From: Harmothoe impar
Taxonomy: Eukaryota > Annelida > Polychaeta > Phyllodocida > Polynoidae
Reading direction: 5' to 3'
Length of the DNA: 64,000 nt
Assembly (NCBI GenBank): GCA_947462335.1
Contig: OX381710.1
Coordinates: 61,946,842-62,010,841 of the forward strand
A program made the position numbers and the translations under genes. Shown piece by piece: positions 25,258 to 33,151 of the stretch. The notes beneath the pieces are model-generated. The model ran no database searches. It had not been told where the DNA came from and worked only from the letters and a program-made list of their open reading frames with translations. Numbering within the stretch: the stretch's first letter is position 1; every line of letters begins with the position of its first letter.

Positions 25258-28200
25258 CTGTCATGCCCCATATGATATTCTCTTAATTTCCTTACTATAT
25301 ATTAGGGTGTTTACCCCCTGCATAAAATATACATCGTACATAATTCTGTAACGCCTCAATGGAAAGGTAAATGTAAAGCAAGGTTGGCTATTTTGCTGGA
25401 AGACACTCCTATACAGCAGAGGAGAATGAGGTGGTCAATTGGGATAGGGTGCTAAATGCCAATCAAAACCAACATTGAATGGCCTGTGCAGCCGCAGCTA
25501 GTACTAATCACTCCCAGGAATGAGATGCCCGGTCTGCGTGGTCAGAGCATCAAAGATGGCGGCTGATAGGTTGAATGGAGGCTTGTTTTTGTTAGTTTTG
25601 AGGGTGTTATTTGTTGTGATGCCCGTAACACTTTTCTGTGATGCCCTGTCCACGGGGATATGTGCCATAGCTTGAGCTATATTGTATTTTCATTAGTTAT
25701 CAATGGAAATTAAGATTTGTAGGTACAGGCCATAGGTAGGGAGTTCAAAATAATGCTGCCACTGCCACTGTGATATGCCCATTTCTGTGATCCAATATGC
25801 ACCCTTCCTAGAGGCATCCCTCAAAACATAATGAATAATATGACTTGTTATAACTTGGTACCATGGGGATGTTGGTAATTATGTTTTTTAAGACATATGT
25901 GAAATATGTTTGACCCTGCCCAATGCTGTCCCTAGCCAGGTTAATAGGACCTGTTTTGTCTGAGTTGGAAGGGTGAGGGGGGGGGGCAGTGCCACATTAC
26001 CCCTGGCTGCTATGATCCTGCCTAGATCACAGAAATGGGAAATATGTTCAAGTGCAATCACCATGATATATCTGGATCTAGGTATGATAGGAACATGATC
26101 TTTACAGATCTGAAAAGATATCACGGGGACCTTTACCACTGCAACCAATATGTATTATTTAACTCATTTTTGGAAATTTACCAAACTCCCTACCATAGGC
26201 CTACAGTAGTATTGGACTAAATGATAGTACCTGCTGCGATGGTAATCACTGACACAGGCTATTCGGGTCCCCTTTGAATAGGCACTTAGGACCTTATACA
26301 AAACAGCCACCTCTTTCCCCTCTGTCCTATGGGGCTGTTTTCCAGCAAACCCACCAACCTTGCATTACATTAAGTCATCTCACATATAAGTTATCAATAT
26401 GCCGTCTTTTGCTTTGTATTCCAGGCATATTTATCTTTCCATGGAGGGGTTATAAAACTACTTTCGATATATATGTAATATAGGGAGTAAACACCCTACA
26501 TATGCACACAGTGCATTAAGAACCTGTAGATAGATTCTCCCCATCCATGCACTCACCCCTCTCCATTGACTCCATGTCTACAGATGTCAAAACTTGTCTG
26601 TGTGATCTCAAGGTATATAGTGAGTTCTGAAATAATGAATTTCAGGCATACAGGTTTCTGCACCATAATATAGTGCAGAAACCTGTATGCCTGAAATTAC
26701 TAGCTACCTTGAAATTATATGAGGCTACCTTAGATTAGTATATATTTGCATTTCCCGAATCTTACATGATTATTGTATACAAACCAATAGGAATAGCATG
26801 GAGGCAAAAAAAAACAGAAATGTGATTTTGGACCAATTTGAGTAACCGATATGTACACCTATATACACCAAAAGAATTGTGTTACTGACCATCACTTTCA
26901 TGCACTGACAATGTGTTACGGGCATCAGTGGCAGTGAATTACGAGCATCACCATAAAATCACAAAACCCATATTTCTCACTAGTCTGTGGGTTTTACATT
27001 GAACAATGAATGGTTACAGCCTTCCCTAGTAGCAAGCCCCCACGGGGCCAATTTGGTTTTAGCTCGGATTGGCTGTTTGAAGTCGGGGCAAAACTGAGCT
27101 GGGTTTCATGTTGGGCAGATGGCTGGGCTGAAGTGTGGCCCCGATCGGGCTGCCCATTTTGGGCTCAGATCAGTTTCAAAGCGGGCTGCCTGATTTGGGC
27201 TCAGATCAGTTTCAGAGTGGGCTGCCCGCTTTGGGTTCATATGGGGCAGATGACAGGAAGCCCCCCAAAACCCGCTCTGAGCCCAATTCGGGCAGCCCAC
27301 TTGGGGCCACACCAAAGCCCAGTGCCCTAAACCAATGGGCGCCCATCGGTTAGCCCACTCCGGGCCGATGAGGGCTGAGGTTGGGTTTGGACAGGGCAAC
27401 TGGTCTAGTAGTTCTGATGATTGACACTAGATGTCACTACTATACAATATATAGAGTTTTCCAACAAAGCCAGATGAAATTGACATTATACAATAATACC
27501 ATAAAATGTTAAAGTGATGTAGAATAGGAAACAATAAACAGATGCTCTCACAGTTTGGAAATAAGGTAGACTATATATTTGAATGAAGAAAAGAAGGTTC
27601 TCCAAGCAGCTATCCAGTGTAGACACTATTTATGTGGTATTACAATTTGCTTAACACAGTCTCATATGCTCCATGTGGGTATGAACTATGGATTTGAAGG
27701 CTAATGTACACCCTAGACACTTGTTTATGCTGCATGTGGCTCAAACCTGATGATAATAGGCATGCTTGATACTTCCATTATTGGGTAGGAAGAGCATGAT
27801 TTTGCCTTGGGTTGATTAGCAGGACCTAGGATATCTGGTTCAACAAATACGCGAAATCATTGATGAATGATTGAATAGATTCTAAAAACCCATAATCATC
27901 AAATTAACTGTCCAAAAACCGATCTGAGCCCGCTTTCAACCCGTCCAAAAACTGATCTGAACCCGCTTTCAACCCATCCAAAAACCGATCTGAACCCGCT
28001 TTCAGCCCGTCCAAAAACCGATCTGAGCCCAAAGTGGGTAGCCCGTCCAAAAACTGATCTGAGCCCAAAGTGGGCTTCCCGTCCAAAACCCGATCTGCGC
28101 CCAACATGGGCAGCCCGCACGGGGCCAGACCAAAGCCCAGTGCCCTAAACCGACGGGAGCCCGTCGGTTAGCCCACTTTGGGCCAGATTTGCAAGCACAG

Positions 28201-29334
28201 TCTGGCCCCGTCCGGGGCCACAGTGTGTTTACTACTAGGGTTGTTAATTGCTTATGATCATCATGTGTAAGTTTAAGCATTCACGAGTCACTAGAAATAA
28301 GGCAATCTTGCCTTCTCTGTTGGAGCAATAATAACAACTCCACCATCTTTGATGCTCTGACCACGCAGACCGGGCATCTCATTCCTGGTAGTGACTAATG
28401 CAGTCACTTGTAGGTCTATGGCATGTACCTACATAATTATCCTAATTTCCGTTGATAACTAATGGAAATACAATCTAACATATAATAACTTTATTAAAGC
28501 CAAGAATTAGGGTGTCAAGATGTGCTATCCTATTAGTCGATTATATTTCTTTTTCATGTGAATCTAGTTGGTTTTATTCTTTTTTTCTATTAGCAAGTAT
28601 ACTTATAATAACAATAGAAAATAGTAGGTAGGCCTCATATGTAGGGAAATATGTTTACTAAGAGCCCAATATATAAGATTTACTCAATTCCTTGTCATCT
28701 AGAACGGAAAAAGAGAGAGCTGCCATGTGTCCAACTAGGAGACTCTCACTTATGGGCCCACAAAGTGCATCTGCAGATAGATTCTTCTGATTAATACACT
28801 CACCCTGCTGTCTAGACCAAATAAACACATTTGAAACTTGAAACTTGGGAAATGCTTTATTTATGCAGGGAATTAATGTATAGGGTCTTGGCTACACAGT
28901 GGTATAATTACATAGCTGAAATTCCTATTAGTTTTGCAAGTACCATACCAAAATGCAAGGCAACGCATAGAAACAGCCTTTTCGCAGCTCTAAGCAGTGC
29001 AGGTAAACTCTCTAAGAATACAAAAATGGAACAGTTCTAAATAATTTAAATTAAAATGTTACACCATCATAAGTAAATTGATTATTTATTTACCCTACAA
29101 CAATTAAAAATGTGACTCTTGTGTTTCAGTATGTTTGAGCTGAAATCAGCTGTGGCAACAAAGACTGTCCCTGATGTAAAGAGAAGCTACATAAGGCAGG
29201 AGGCCAAGCTTGCAGCTGCGCAGGTATCATTCTGTCCTCTCCGCCAAAAGGGCCACCGCTACACAGAAGTAAGATCTGCGAAGGACATCAGACGAGAAGT
29301 ATCTAAACAGTGTGCAATGCGATCTCAAATCTAA
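1504..29334 (+). CDS. TSSK-like pseudokinase with long C-terminal tail (15-exon gene)
   Basis: Exons assigned: 1504-1815, 7775-7882, 8023-8204, 8475-8530, 8712-8844, 9982-10097, 10456-10577, 10827-10983, 11354-11847, 12054-12197, 12423-12626, 13098-13334, 13889-14041, 14246-14550, 29130-29334. All junctions are GT-AG and the phases agree throughout, giving about 975 residues. The kinase-like domain (exons 2-7) has the subdomain II Lys (ISIKVIDRK), TSSK-like LPRDLQTL, then HRNL, DFG, APE, DIYSMGIILYEML and a closing RP motif. HRD is HRN, the catalytic-loop Lys and Asn are Thr and Cys, and no glycine loop is seen, so phosphotransfer is unlikely. About 600 residues after the domain are Ser/Thr-rich and probably disordered. 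For exon 7 a stronger-looking acceptor at 10432 is out of phase; the one at 10455 restores the frame. A scaffold or regulatory role, perhaps in sperm, is inference. Confidence 0.75.
1892..2074. mobile_element. MITE with 24-bp TIRs and TA target duplication
   Basis: The left end CCGTATTCGACG... (24 bases) is repeated exactly, inverted, at the right end, and both ends are flanked by TA (1890-1891 and 2075-2076). The internal part has runs of C and AT-rich sequence and codes for nothing. TA flanks point to a Tc1/mariner-type source transposase. The subterminal AATAAGCGCCC is shared loosely with other elements here (near 4555 and 37550). Confidence 0.8.
2100..2840. repeat. G/C-run repeat block
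   Basis: The block repeats short phrases of the form AGGGGTC followed by AATTTTTT, separated by homopolymer runs of C or G up to 14 bases. It contains two approximate copies of a stretch that begins near ...CTAGACA and ends in ...CTTAG. No coding potential is visible. It may be a fragmented non-autonomous element; I cannot define ends. Confidence 0.4.
3370..4030. repeat. Diverged tandem duplication ending in a 16-bp satellite
   Basis: Two diverged copies of about 170-180 bases (from about 3566 and about 3738) each start with GATCATGTARGTCACATG and each contain TCAGAAA and AAGGCAGTCAA near the end. The second copy runs into about seven units of a 16-base repeat, GATCATGTACGTCACC, at about 3921-4026. 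Inverted copies of the same motif (GTACATGATC) occur at about 3374, 3392 and 3762. No coding potential is seen. Confidence 0.7.
4894..5294. mobile_element. TTAA-flanked foldback element (piggyBac-like MITE)
   Basis: Nearly the whole element is an inverted repeat, with arms of about 190 bases and a loop of about 20 bases near 5087-5107. The ends start AGGGATNCCTTCATCCAC and are flanked on both sides by TTAA (4890-4893 and 5295-5298), the hallmark of piggyBac-type insertion. The arms are imperfect, so it is not recent. It has no coding capacity. Confidence 0.7.
5440..7560 (+). pseudogene. LINE reverse transcriptase relic, split by a MITE
   Basis: Fragments in several frames give an ordered LINE Pol. 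A stretch near 5470 reads KAQGPD. RPVSLTSIVCKTME lies near 5665-5710, MDFQKAFDNVSHKRLL near 5865-5910, SGIQQGSV near 6020-6045, and the catalytic FADDTKIY near 6113-6140. The thumb region LEYGVPMWQPH lies near 7210-7250 and a C-terminal SFPQRLVEAW near 7520. Stops and frameshifts are frequent. The break at 6457-7159 is a TIR element whose removal rejoins the reading sense. The style resembles the CR1/L2/jockey group. It lies in intron 1 of the kinase-like gene. Confidence 0.75.
6457..7159. mobile_element. PIF/Harbinger-like MITE with TTA target duplication
   Basis: The ends GGGGCCATTCAAATATTAC and their inverse match over about 30 bases with one mismatch and are flanked by TTA (6454-6456 and 7160-7162). 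A 3-bp TTA/TAA target and TIRs starting GGG are typical of PIF/Harbinger. The interior (703 bases in all) has long C runs and codes for nothing. It is inserted inside the LINE relic and therefore younger than it. Confidence 0.8.
7775..10577 (+). CDS. Kinase-like domain exons 2-7
   Basis: These six exons encode subdomains II-XI. Readable landmarks in order are ISIKVIDRK (ATP Lys present), LPRDLQTL (the usual helix-C Glu is Asp), a hinge at IYLVSEMCHG, HEHGIFHRNLTPGCIKI (catalytic loop with HRD changed to HRN), VQDFGLS (Mg-binding DFG kept, split across an intron at the first codon base), RAYMAPEV (APE kept), TDIYSMGIILYEMLHG, and LIRDMLHPDPWKRPHAF. The order and spacing are those of a CAMK/TSSK fold. 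The HRN and Lys/Asn losses fall inside one short exon junction (8204/8475), so they are not the result of a frameshift. Confidence 0.85.
8909..9284. mobile_element. PIF/Harbinger-like MITE in intron 5
   Basis: TIRs begin GGCCACACCAAAAAAAAAA and continue into GTTGGTCTACGGA, mirrored at the right end. TTA flanks are at 8906-8908 and 9285-9287. The interior is dominated by A and T runs with repeated CTACGGA motifs and has no coding potential. The rest of intron 5, from 9288 to 9981, holds nothing I recognise apart from a small imperfect hairpin at about 9615-9680. Confidence 0.8.
10827..14550 (+). CDS. Disordered-tail exons 8-14 of the pseudokinase gene
   Basis: Seven exons continue the frame: 10827-10983, 11354-11847 (the longest, 165 codons), 12054-12197, 12423-12626, 13098-13334, 13889-14041 and 14246-14550. 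The peptide is rich in Ser, Thr, Lys and Pro with acidic Ser patches (for example SDTDTVDVHSDSSQDSLEIS). I see no recognisable fold, membrane segment or polo box. The donor after 12197 (GTATCT) is weak but is the only one that keeps phase. Introns between them hold a TA-flanked MITE (12707-12911) and short low-complexity runs. Confidence 0.7.
12707..12911. mobile_element. TA-flanked MITE in intron 11
   Basis: The ends CTGTAAACATAC and GTACGTTTACAG are inverted copies with one mismatch, flanked by TA at 12705-12706 and 12912-12913. The interior has a strong palindrome around repeated TTTTCGCGA / TCGCGAAAA motifs. It is 205 bases long and non-coding. Confidence 0.75.
15250..16105 (-). pseudogene. 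LINE reverse transcriptase relic, 3' part
   Basis: Read on the minus strand, the frame from 15718 gives MRKAFDTVHHGRVVDKL, then MPQGSILGPLLF and the catalytic LYADDAVMI, ending in NRLTINSDKA near 15256, after which the element is truncated. Upstream on the minus strand (15720-16105) broken frames give NWRPINLLP and SNLAEECSHLPC. The 5' part of the same LINE continues at 22113 after the DIRS insertion. APE-type non-LTR, related to jockey/CR1-like groups. Confidence 0.8.
17076..18530 (+). CDS. gag: DIRS Gag-like protein
   Basis: An intact ORF of 484 codons starts with ATG in a good context (ACCATGGCT). The N-terminus is Ser/Lys/Asp-rich, residues 80-140 are Met/Gln/Gly/Tyr-rich low complexity, a central helical-looking region spans about 185-370, and a basic Gly/Asn/Gln-rich tail may bind nucleic acid. 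There is no zinc knuckle. Its place as first ORF in a DIRS element, overlapping the RT frame by about 100 bases, supports the Gag assignment; sequence alone would not. Confidence 0.75.
   Translation: MATKDGKPDAISTRSGRSEKDKDKDIASTSSSSSSKSRKSPEVVVSANNDKDLGQDGSGHDPRVDPATQAMMNQRMIQDQTNAFMQQQQQMMANWSGMGGYSGMGDYSGFNPGYGNPSFNPWNAYQFPGQDWHTAAAATGDELLNSLSGTRPDHEVSDSEGSEDEQAEPDAKVAKTKELPTLKAGSMADMLKEESESLTTSELGKEVNPHLAKRFEHYFSQSFDKKKFEAITAKYPGVVNIPKLLVQKTEEEIFMELPAPIKSLDKDLQDLETGVIAGLSAFTPLINEMLERGGTDDTLDKLSPTVIDGVRSLIMTNASIVNKRTEIHKPYIKPEFLRAITKVKEEDKDPAWLYGKVVEVAVNSYEKTKKATRGAMKDQTAKKAQGAPSASKKKKYNNKPQLKTPSQNNFGGFHHGTQGPQFATPFPQGFQQHSFAQGFNPNYRGSRFNPNYCHPLAGTRQRQPNPPAASNPGAQGFAKKAPKK
18531..20414 (+). 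pseudogene. pol: DIRS reverse transcriptase-RNase H, inactivated
   Basis: The RT frame is open from before 18531 to a TAG at 19511-19513. It has LRPKKNGEYRMVLDLSRLN, ALPNGLACAPRFFTK and the catalytic YIDD (19160-19171). Downstream sequence stays in the same frame after the TAG (VVVTDASEAGWGAH, RNase H), then shifts frame near 19735 (VRELWAILFGL, HIPGVDNVLAD) and again near 20097 (FVSWTPEPGAWRHDAF, LVPDWPGQPWY). One nonsense codon and two frame changes mean no functional polyprotein is likely. The domain order is that of DIRS elements. Confidence 0.85.
20432..21490 (+). CDS. DIRS tyrosine recombinase, intact
   Basis: The ORF is open to TGA at 21488-21490; the first ATG is 20432, with an alternative GTG start at 20387. 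Counting from the GTG, the catalytic set is Arg175 (TAQRGQTIL), His297 and Arg300 (HSTRGAS), Trp323 (AGWRNASSF) and Tyr333 (FYHKP). All key residues are present. Tyrosine recombinases in DIRS elements join the circular DNA copy to the target without duplication, which fits the lack of a target duplication here. The sequence of this ORF is in better condition than the pol ORF before it. Confidence 0.88.
   Translation: MPFIAERLRREGYSQETIDLIMLSFRSSTKAQYTVHLKKWAFFCIRNKISVMYATVQEGCKFLTELVNKGLKYSAINSARSALSALLPKVNGRTFGSIHEVTLVCRGASVKNPSGGRYAGFWDVTDILELFQEWGDNRELSLKLLSFKVTMLLLLVTAQRGQTILNLSLEGADVDKKEITFYMRTLLKHNRPGDTMDMITVHAFEEDVDVCVVAALHIYLRRTRKLRSKDPVTSKDSQLLINFMSPYGPISRDTLSHWTLGVLDLAGVNVSKFGRKTKFAAHSTRGASTSKAKVLGVPLNMIMKRAGWRNASSFARFYHKPIEQDPNAFGQAILTEALREKEKSKKRKNSQK
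22113..24803 (-). pseudogene. LINE relic, 5' part (endonuclease), interrupted
   Basis: Minus-strand fragments give the start of an APE endonuclease at 24803-24525 (LVGLNVRSLN, DFICICESW), its middle at 23003-22780 (VINFYRPPN, HVIGDCNIDM), a linker at 22496-22263, and a segment before the RT at 22266-22113 ending in TSNFINE. The segments are in the right order and orientation to precede the relic at 15250-16105. About 1.5 kb (23004-24524) between the first two endonuclease pieces is foreign sequence. Several stops and frameshifts show it is long dead. Confidence 0.75.
23004..24524. mobile_element. Foreign insert in the LINE relic, with a SINE-like tail
   Basis: This 1.5-kb block separates two endonuclease fragments of the LINE. 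I find no TIR or coding potential. Within it, 23855-23898 reads GACGTTAAACAAATCAATCA and then (ATCA)n, a typical 3' tail of short interspersed elements; the body probably begins several hundred bases upstream (about 23600). Boundaries of the outer insert are inferred from where LINE similarity stops. Confidence 0.4.
25183..25253. repeat. (CA)n microsatellite
   Basis: About 28 perfect CA units from 25196 are preceded by a degenerate CACACGCA stretch. Simple repeat, non-coding, in the last intron of the kinase-like gene. Confidence 0.97.
25305..26496. mobile_element. Candidate TA-flanked TIR element, 1.2 kb
   Basis: The ends GGGTGTTTACCCCCT and AGGGAGTAAACACCC are inverted copies with one mismatch, flanked by TA (25303-25304 and 26497-26498). 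No transposase ORF is inside. The body carries one arm of a 46-bp inverted repeat (25514-25559), so it may be composite. The match is short, hence modest confidence. Confidence 0.5.
26638..26698. repeat. Perfect palindrome, 26-bp arms with a 9-base loop
   Basis: AATTTCAGGCATACAGG... at 26638-26663 is exactly inverted at 26673-26698; the loop is 26664-26672. Flanks continue with weaker complementarity (TACCTTGA on both sides). A perfect stem of this length suggests a recent foldback insertion or a hairpin-forming RNA. No gene is adjacent on either strand. Confidence 0.85.
27022..28240. mobile_element. GC-rich element with internal minisatellites and short TIRs
   Basis: The outer ends CCCTAGTAG and CTACTAGGG lie at about 27025 and 28230. 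Both halves carry tandem units of about 28-31 bases built on GATCTGAGCCC/GGGCTCAGATC (about 27150-27250 on one strand, about 27905-28110 on the other). Both also carry a shared segment, CCAAAGCCCAGTGCCCTAAAC (21-base shared core, given here without its last base elsewhere), at about 27310 and 28132. The 500-base spacer 27400-27895 is plain AT-rich sequence. This looks like two related copies or a foldback with a non-homologous centre. Frames across it are artefacts of the repeat. Confidence 0.5.
29130..29334 (+). CDS. Terminal exon 15 of the pseudokinase gene
   Basis: The acceptor TGTTTCAG ends at 29129. The first base completes the split Ser codon left by exon 14 (phase 2), after which 67 codons run to TAA at 29332-29334. 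The peptide is basic, with SYIRQEAKLAAAQ and KGHRYTEVR, and has no family I recognise. Polyadenylation signals AATAAA lie at 29684-29693, so the 3' UTR is probably 29335 to about 29710. This exon is 14.6 kb from exon 14; the phase match and the absence of other partners support the link. Confidence 0.65.
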
Positions 29335-29710
29335 GAGACAGAATGAAATTATTGTGATTCACTGAGACTTAAGTGAGGCGTTACAAATAACATCTGAAGT
29401 ATTACAATCTAAATAACAATCTCATGCCAAAATTTAATTCCAATACGACCTTCTGTCAGAAAGTATAATAGAATTTGTGCTTGCCCATTTGATGTAAGGG
29501 AAATAGATGAAAGATTTAATCTGTTCTGCATGTAAAGTCATTCATCTTAAAACAAATAGTTGGGAATGACTAAATTGTATACTGACGTAAAGGAAAAAGT
29601 CATTGGAACAATTGTATTTTGAACTTTGCTTAGGCAACAGACACATACATATTTATATTTTCTGATTTTACAATGGTGTAATGAATAAATAAAGATGACC
29701 AGTAACTGCT

Positions 29711-31155
29711 GGATATGTTGAATATAAACATACTTCTTTTTATTCATAAACATTTTAAATCATTTATTAAGATTCACAACAGCCATTTTAAATAATTTTC
29801 AAATGAACTATTCATAAAGTCTGTCTAGCTGGCTATATAGAGAGGGAGGGGCAAAAGGAAGAATCATTAGACATGATGGAGTCTTTGTCTGGATGTAAGG
29901 TTTTAAAGGGGGTCTGTCCTCGCCAAAGTGCACCCACCTTGTGCCCTATGCTATGATTGCCCACAGGTTATGTTATGCACCTCCCATCCAATAATGCCCT
30001 TACCATAACGACCCTAGAGCGGATCCAACATACGCAGTGCCCTGTGCAAGATGCAGTCAGTAAGGTAAGTTTAGGTAAAATCAGCCAGTTGGGATCAGTC
30101 AGTGCTATTTGTAATTGGCACGTGCTGAGGGTCCATATAGAGATCAGAGCAAACGCACAGCCCTGCCTGTGTGCCCTTGGTAAAATATAGCATTTATTAA
30201 AACTTTTATAAAACTGTCAGAACTTGGCATACTACTATATAAAATAATCACATGTATAATCCTTATACTAATTAAGTTTTATACTGACCCCATTATTGTT
30301 ACTGTTGACATGTGGCATATACCAATGCAGTGTCCATATATAAGATGTGGCTGGTTAAAAGATTGCATGACTATACACACCCACAGAGCTGTACTGGAAG
30401 TAGGAGTGATCTCCCCTGGCTGATTTACCTGAACTGACCCTACTGACTGCACTCAGCAGAGCACCCCAATCATCCCTAATGAATAGCACTGACTGGTAAC
30501 TCGTATTACCCCTGCCCACACTCCACACACTGTCACTACAGGCCACCAGACTCCAAACTAAATAAGTATAGTTTTCTCCAGTCATACAAGTCTATGGGGT
30601 ATCACATTGATCGCACTGTGTTATACCATGTCATTCTGAGGGATTATTATTATTATTGATCACAGTTATGGTTTGTAATAGTTTGTATATACAAACTGGT
30701 TATTTTTCTGCCTAGTCTATCACTGTTGTTATTTGTCAGGGTTAGTGACTTAGATTTGGACTACAGTCCTATAGAGTTTAATTCGAGCTCTTAGAGATAG
30801 TGGTGTATATTTATGTCAAAGATTGGTGTAAATTTAATGATAGACTTTGTCTCTGTCATGTCATTCATTGAATTCTAAATTATTTAGCTAAATTCTATAC
30901 TTAAAGAATAATGGTCTGACTGTCGCCTAAATAACTGTCTCCAAACTAAACAAGTATAGTTTTCTTCAAGATTTAGTACATACAAGTCTATGAGGGTATC
31001 ACATCGATCGCACTGTGTTATACCATTTCATTCCGGGAGATTATTATTATTGATCACACCAATAACCCTGATGTCAATTCTCTTATAATACCAACAACAC
31101 CCAAACTGCATGGAGGGGGGGTCGAGGGCAAGTCAGCAGTTATATAAACCAGGAC
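29711..31155. other. Intergenic stretch with a duplicated 115-bp segment
   Basis: I see no gene here. A segment at about 30551-30665 containing AAGTATAGTTTTCT, ACAAGTCTATG and GATCGCACTGTGTTATACCA recurs in direct orientation at about 30937-31056 with few changes. Spacing is about 385 bases. It may be repeat monomers or remnants of one retroelement. The remainder is AT-rich sequence without features I can support. Confidence 0.5.
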
Positions 31156-31668
31156 TTGTCCTCTTCTGTGTGCTACAATGCTCACTTGTGGCACATATGT
31201 TATTTGTATATAGAGTTGGTTGTGGCAAATACATCACTGTTTATATTATACACACCTTGTTTCTTTTTTGACTCAGGGAGCCATGCTCCCAGAGTCTTAT
31301 GCGACGCCTCTGTGAGACGTTTTTCAGGGGAAATTATATTTCTTTCATTTTCCAGATTTTTCATAGAAACATTAGGCCCATCGATCAAAAGTACAAATAA
31401 TCGGATAATTCAAGTGTTTTCCTACCCAGGGATGCAAAAAACATTCTTCTACCCCTACTGGAACCCCCTGAAAAAAATTGCTAAAGTAGACCTTCCCAAA
31501 AAACATCATTTTTTCCTCACCGTAGACAAACATGAATGTACTGCTGTAGACATTTCGTCGATTTCGGCATTCAGTGTTAAAGCTATGGGAGATCTGATTT
31601 TTAGCAAGGTGAAACGCTTTTTGTCAGACCAAAATCGGGTAGGAACAGATCTGTGGACGAAAATAGTG

Positions 31669-32098
31669 TACCGTAAAACCCCGCCTTTAAGACAGATTTA
31701 TTTTGGGATTTCTTTTTTGCACAAGACAGAAGTTAGGGGGTCATCTTAAAGGTGGGGTCTTCTAAAATTTGATTTTGGAAAATGTTGGGAAATAGATAAG
31801 ATAACGACCTTGTATATGAAGATATGCAAATACAATTTCTTTTCTTTTTTAAAGTGTTTCTTTGCGTATATAGTACAACTGTGAATTATTTAGTACCATC
31901 ACTCGTGTTTTGCAATAGAAAAGTTGATGAAGAGGGGGTCTGGGAAGGGGTATAGACCCCCCAAAAATCTCAAAAGTCGGGGGTCGTCTTAAAGGAGGGG
32001 TTTACCAAAATGTCATAATTGTTTTCCACAAGACAATTTTTTTTTTTAAGTTGGGGGGTCGTCTTAAAGGCGGGGTCGTCTTAAAGGAGGGGTTTGTG
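31669..32098. mobile_element. TACCGTAAAACCCC-type MITE
   Basis: The left end TACCGTAAAACCCCGCC leads into CTTTAAGAC. The interior has three or more copies of GTCGTCTTAAAGG(C/A)GGGG in inverse sense, ending near 32098. A second member of the family lies at 44977-45355. No coding potential; a long + strand frame over 31156-31749 has no recognisable content and runs across the boundary. Confidence 0.6.
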
Positions 32099-32689
32099 TG
32101 TGCCGTCCAAGGGGACCGGCAGACGAGGACAGGTGTGGGCGACCCTGTTGCTAGACCGAAAATACGACACAGATCAGGGTGAGATTCCCCTCCACAACTT
32201 CTTCTGTACCATGTGACACCACCAGGACAAAGGTATCCAGGTAGGTGTTTACCAGTTACTAAGGTGTGTCCAGAAGCCAGGCCTGTTATTGGTCCTAGTG
32301 CTGGGGCAAGGTCAAGGCTAGGTGAGAACATACCCAGGCTGTAGACTTGCATAAGTCCTTTTGTTTATTTTGAACTTATTTGTACACCTTCAGGAGGGGT
32401 TTTACAGTATGTGCCCCTACATGGGTAAAAACCATGGGCAACACAGCGACACAGCCCTTTAAAAAATCGACACGGGCGACACTTTTAAAAATCGACAGAC
32501 ACAGAGGAAAAAATGTTAAAAATCGACCTGCAGAAATCTTTCTCTAAGTTCTTATGTATATCTTTCTCTAAGTTCTTATGTATATAAAAATCGACATGAC
32601 GGCAAGGCCACTTTGCTAAAAATCGACACAGCGACACGGTCAAAAATATGGGTACCCATGTAGAGGCATGTGTATGGTAGGGTCTGTGG

Positions 32690-32785
32690 GGGTTAGGGGT
32701 TGGAACTTAGGTTGGGACTTGGGTTGGGATTGGGTTGGGTCTTAGGTTGGGACTTGGGTTGGGACTAGGGTTGGGACTTCAGACA
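32690..32785 (+). repeat. G-rich repeat, TTGGGACTTGGG type
   Basis: Irregular copies of GGTTGGGACTTGGGTTGGG give more than ten GGG tracts on the + strand within 100 bases. It is non-coding and could form G-quadruplexes. Confidence 0.75.
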
Positions 32786-32820
32786 CTGCCAATCAATCCC
32801 TCTGAGGTAGGGTAGGAGTA

Positions 32821-33042
32821 CACATGCACACTGCACACTACACATGCACACTACACATGCACACTACACATGTACACTACACATGCACACTACACATGCA
32901 CACTACAAATGCACATTGCACACTGCACATGTACACTACACATGCACATGCACACTACACATGTACACTACACATGCACACTGCGCATGCACACTACACA
33001 TGCACATTGCACATGCACACTACACATGCACATGCACAATAC
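32821..33042. repeat. CACACTACACATG minisatellite
   Basis: About 15 units of ACACTACACATGC, with variants, cover 220 bases. Frames in all three + phases are open across it only because the repeat lacks stops. It lies 110 bases upstream of the LINE ORF. Confidence 0.9.
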
Positions 33043-33151
33043 AGGCAGCCTCCCTGAGTCTTTTGTGATTAGGATCACACGCTAGATCTTTCATCATCTC
33101 ATCGATCTGTACATATTCATTGGCTAGTGAACAGATTCCACTACTGGGATC

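Noticed and set aside
25026..25286. Cys/Val- and Thr/His-rich frames on both strands
   Set aside because: They are translations of the (CA)n microsatellite.
27010..28280. Several overlapping frames rich in Gly, Pro, Trp and Leu
   Set aside because: They follow the 28-31-base minisatellite units in all phases and on both strands, so the openness is due to the repeat.
25191..28400. Possible CRISPR-like or phage-type repeat array
   Set aside because: Repeats are contiguous or imperfect with no unique spacers, and the context is plainly eukaryotic.
31156..31749. 197-codon frame on the + strand
   Set aside because: It crosses the left end of a MITE, has no domain, and no matching upstream promoter or splice context was found.
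32824..33085. Three overlapping His/Thr/Met-rich frames
   Set aside because: Product of the 13-base satellite lacking stop codons.
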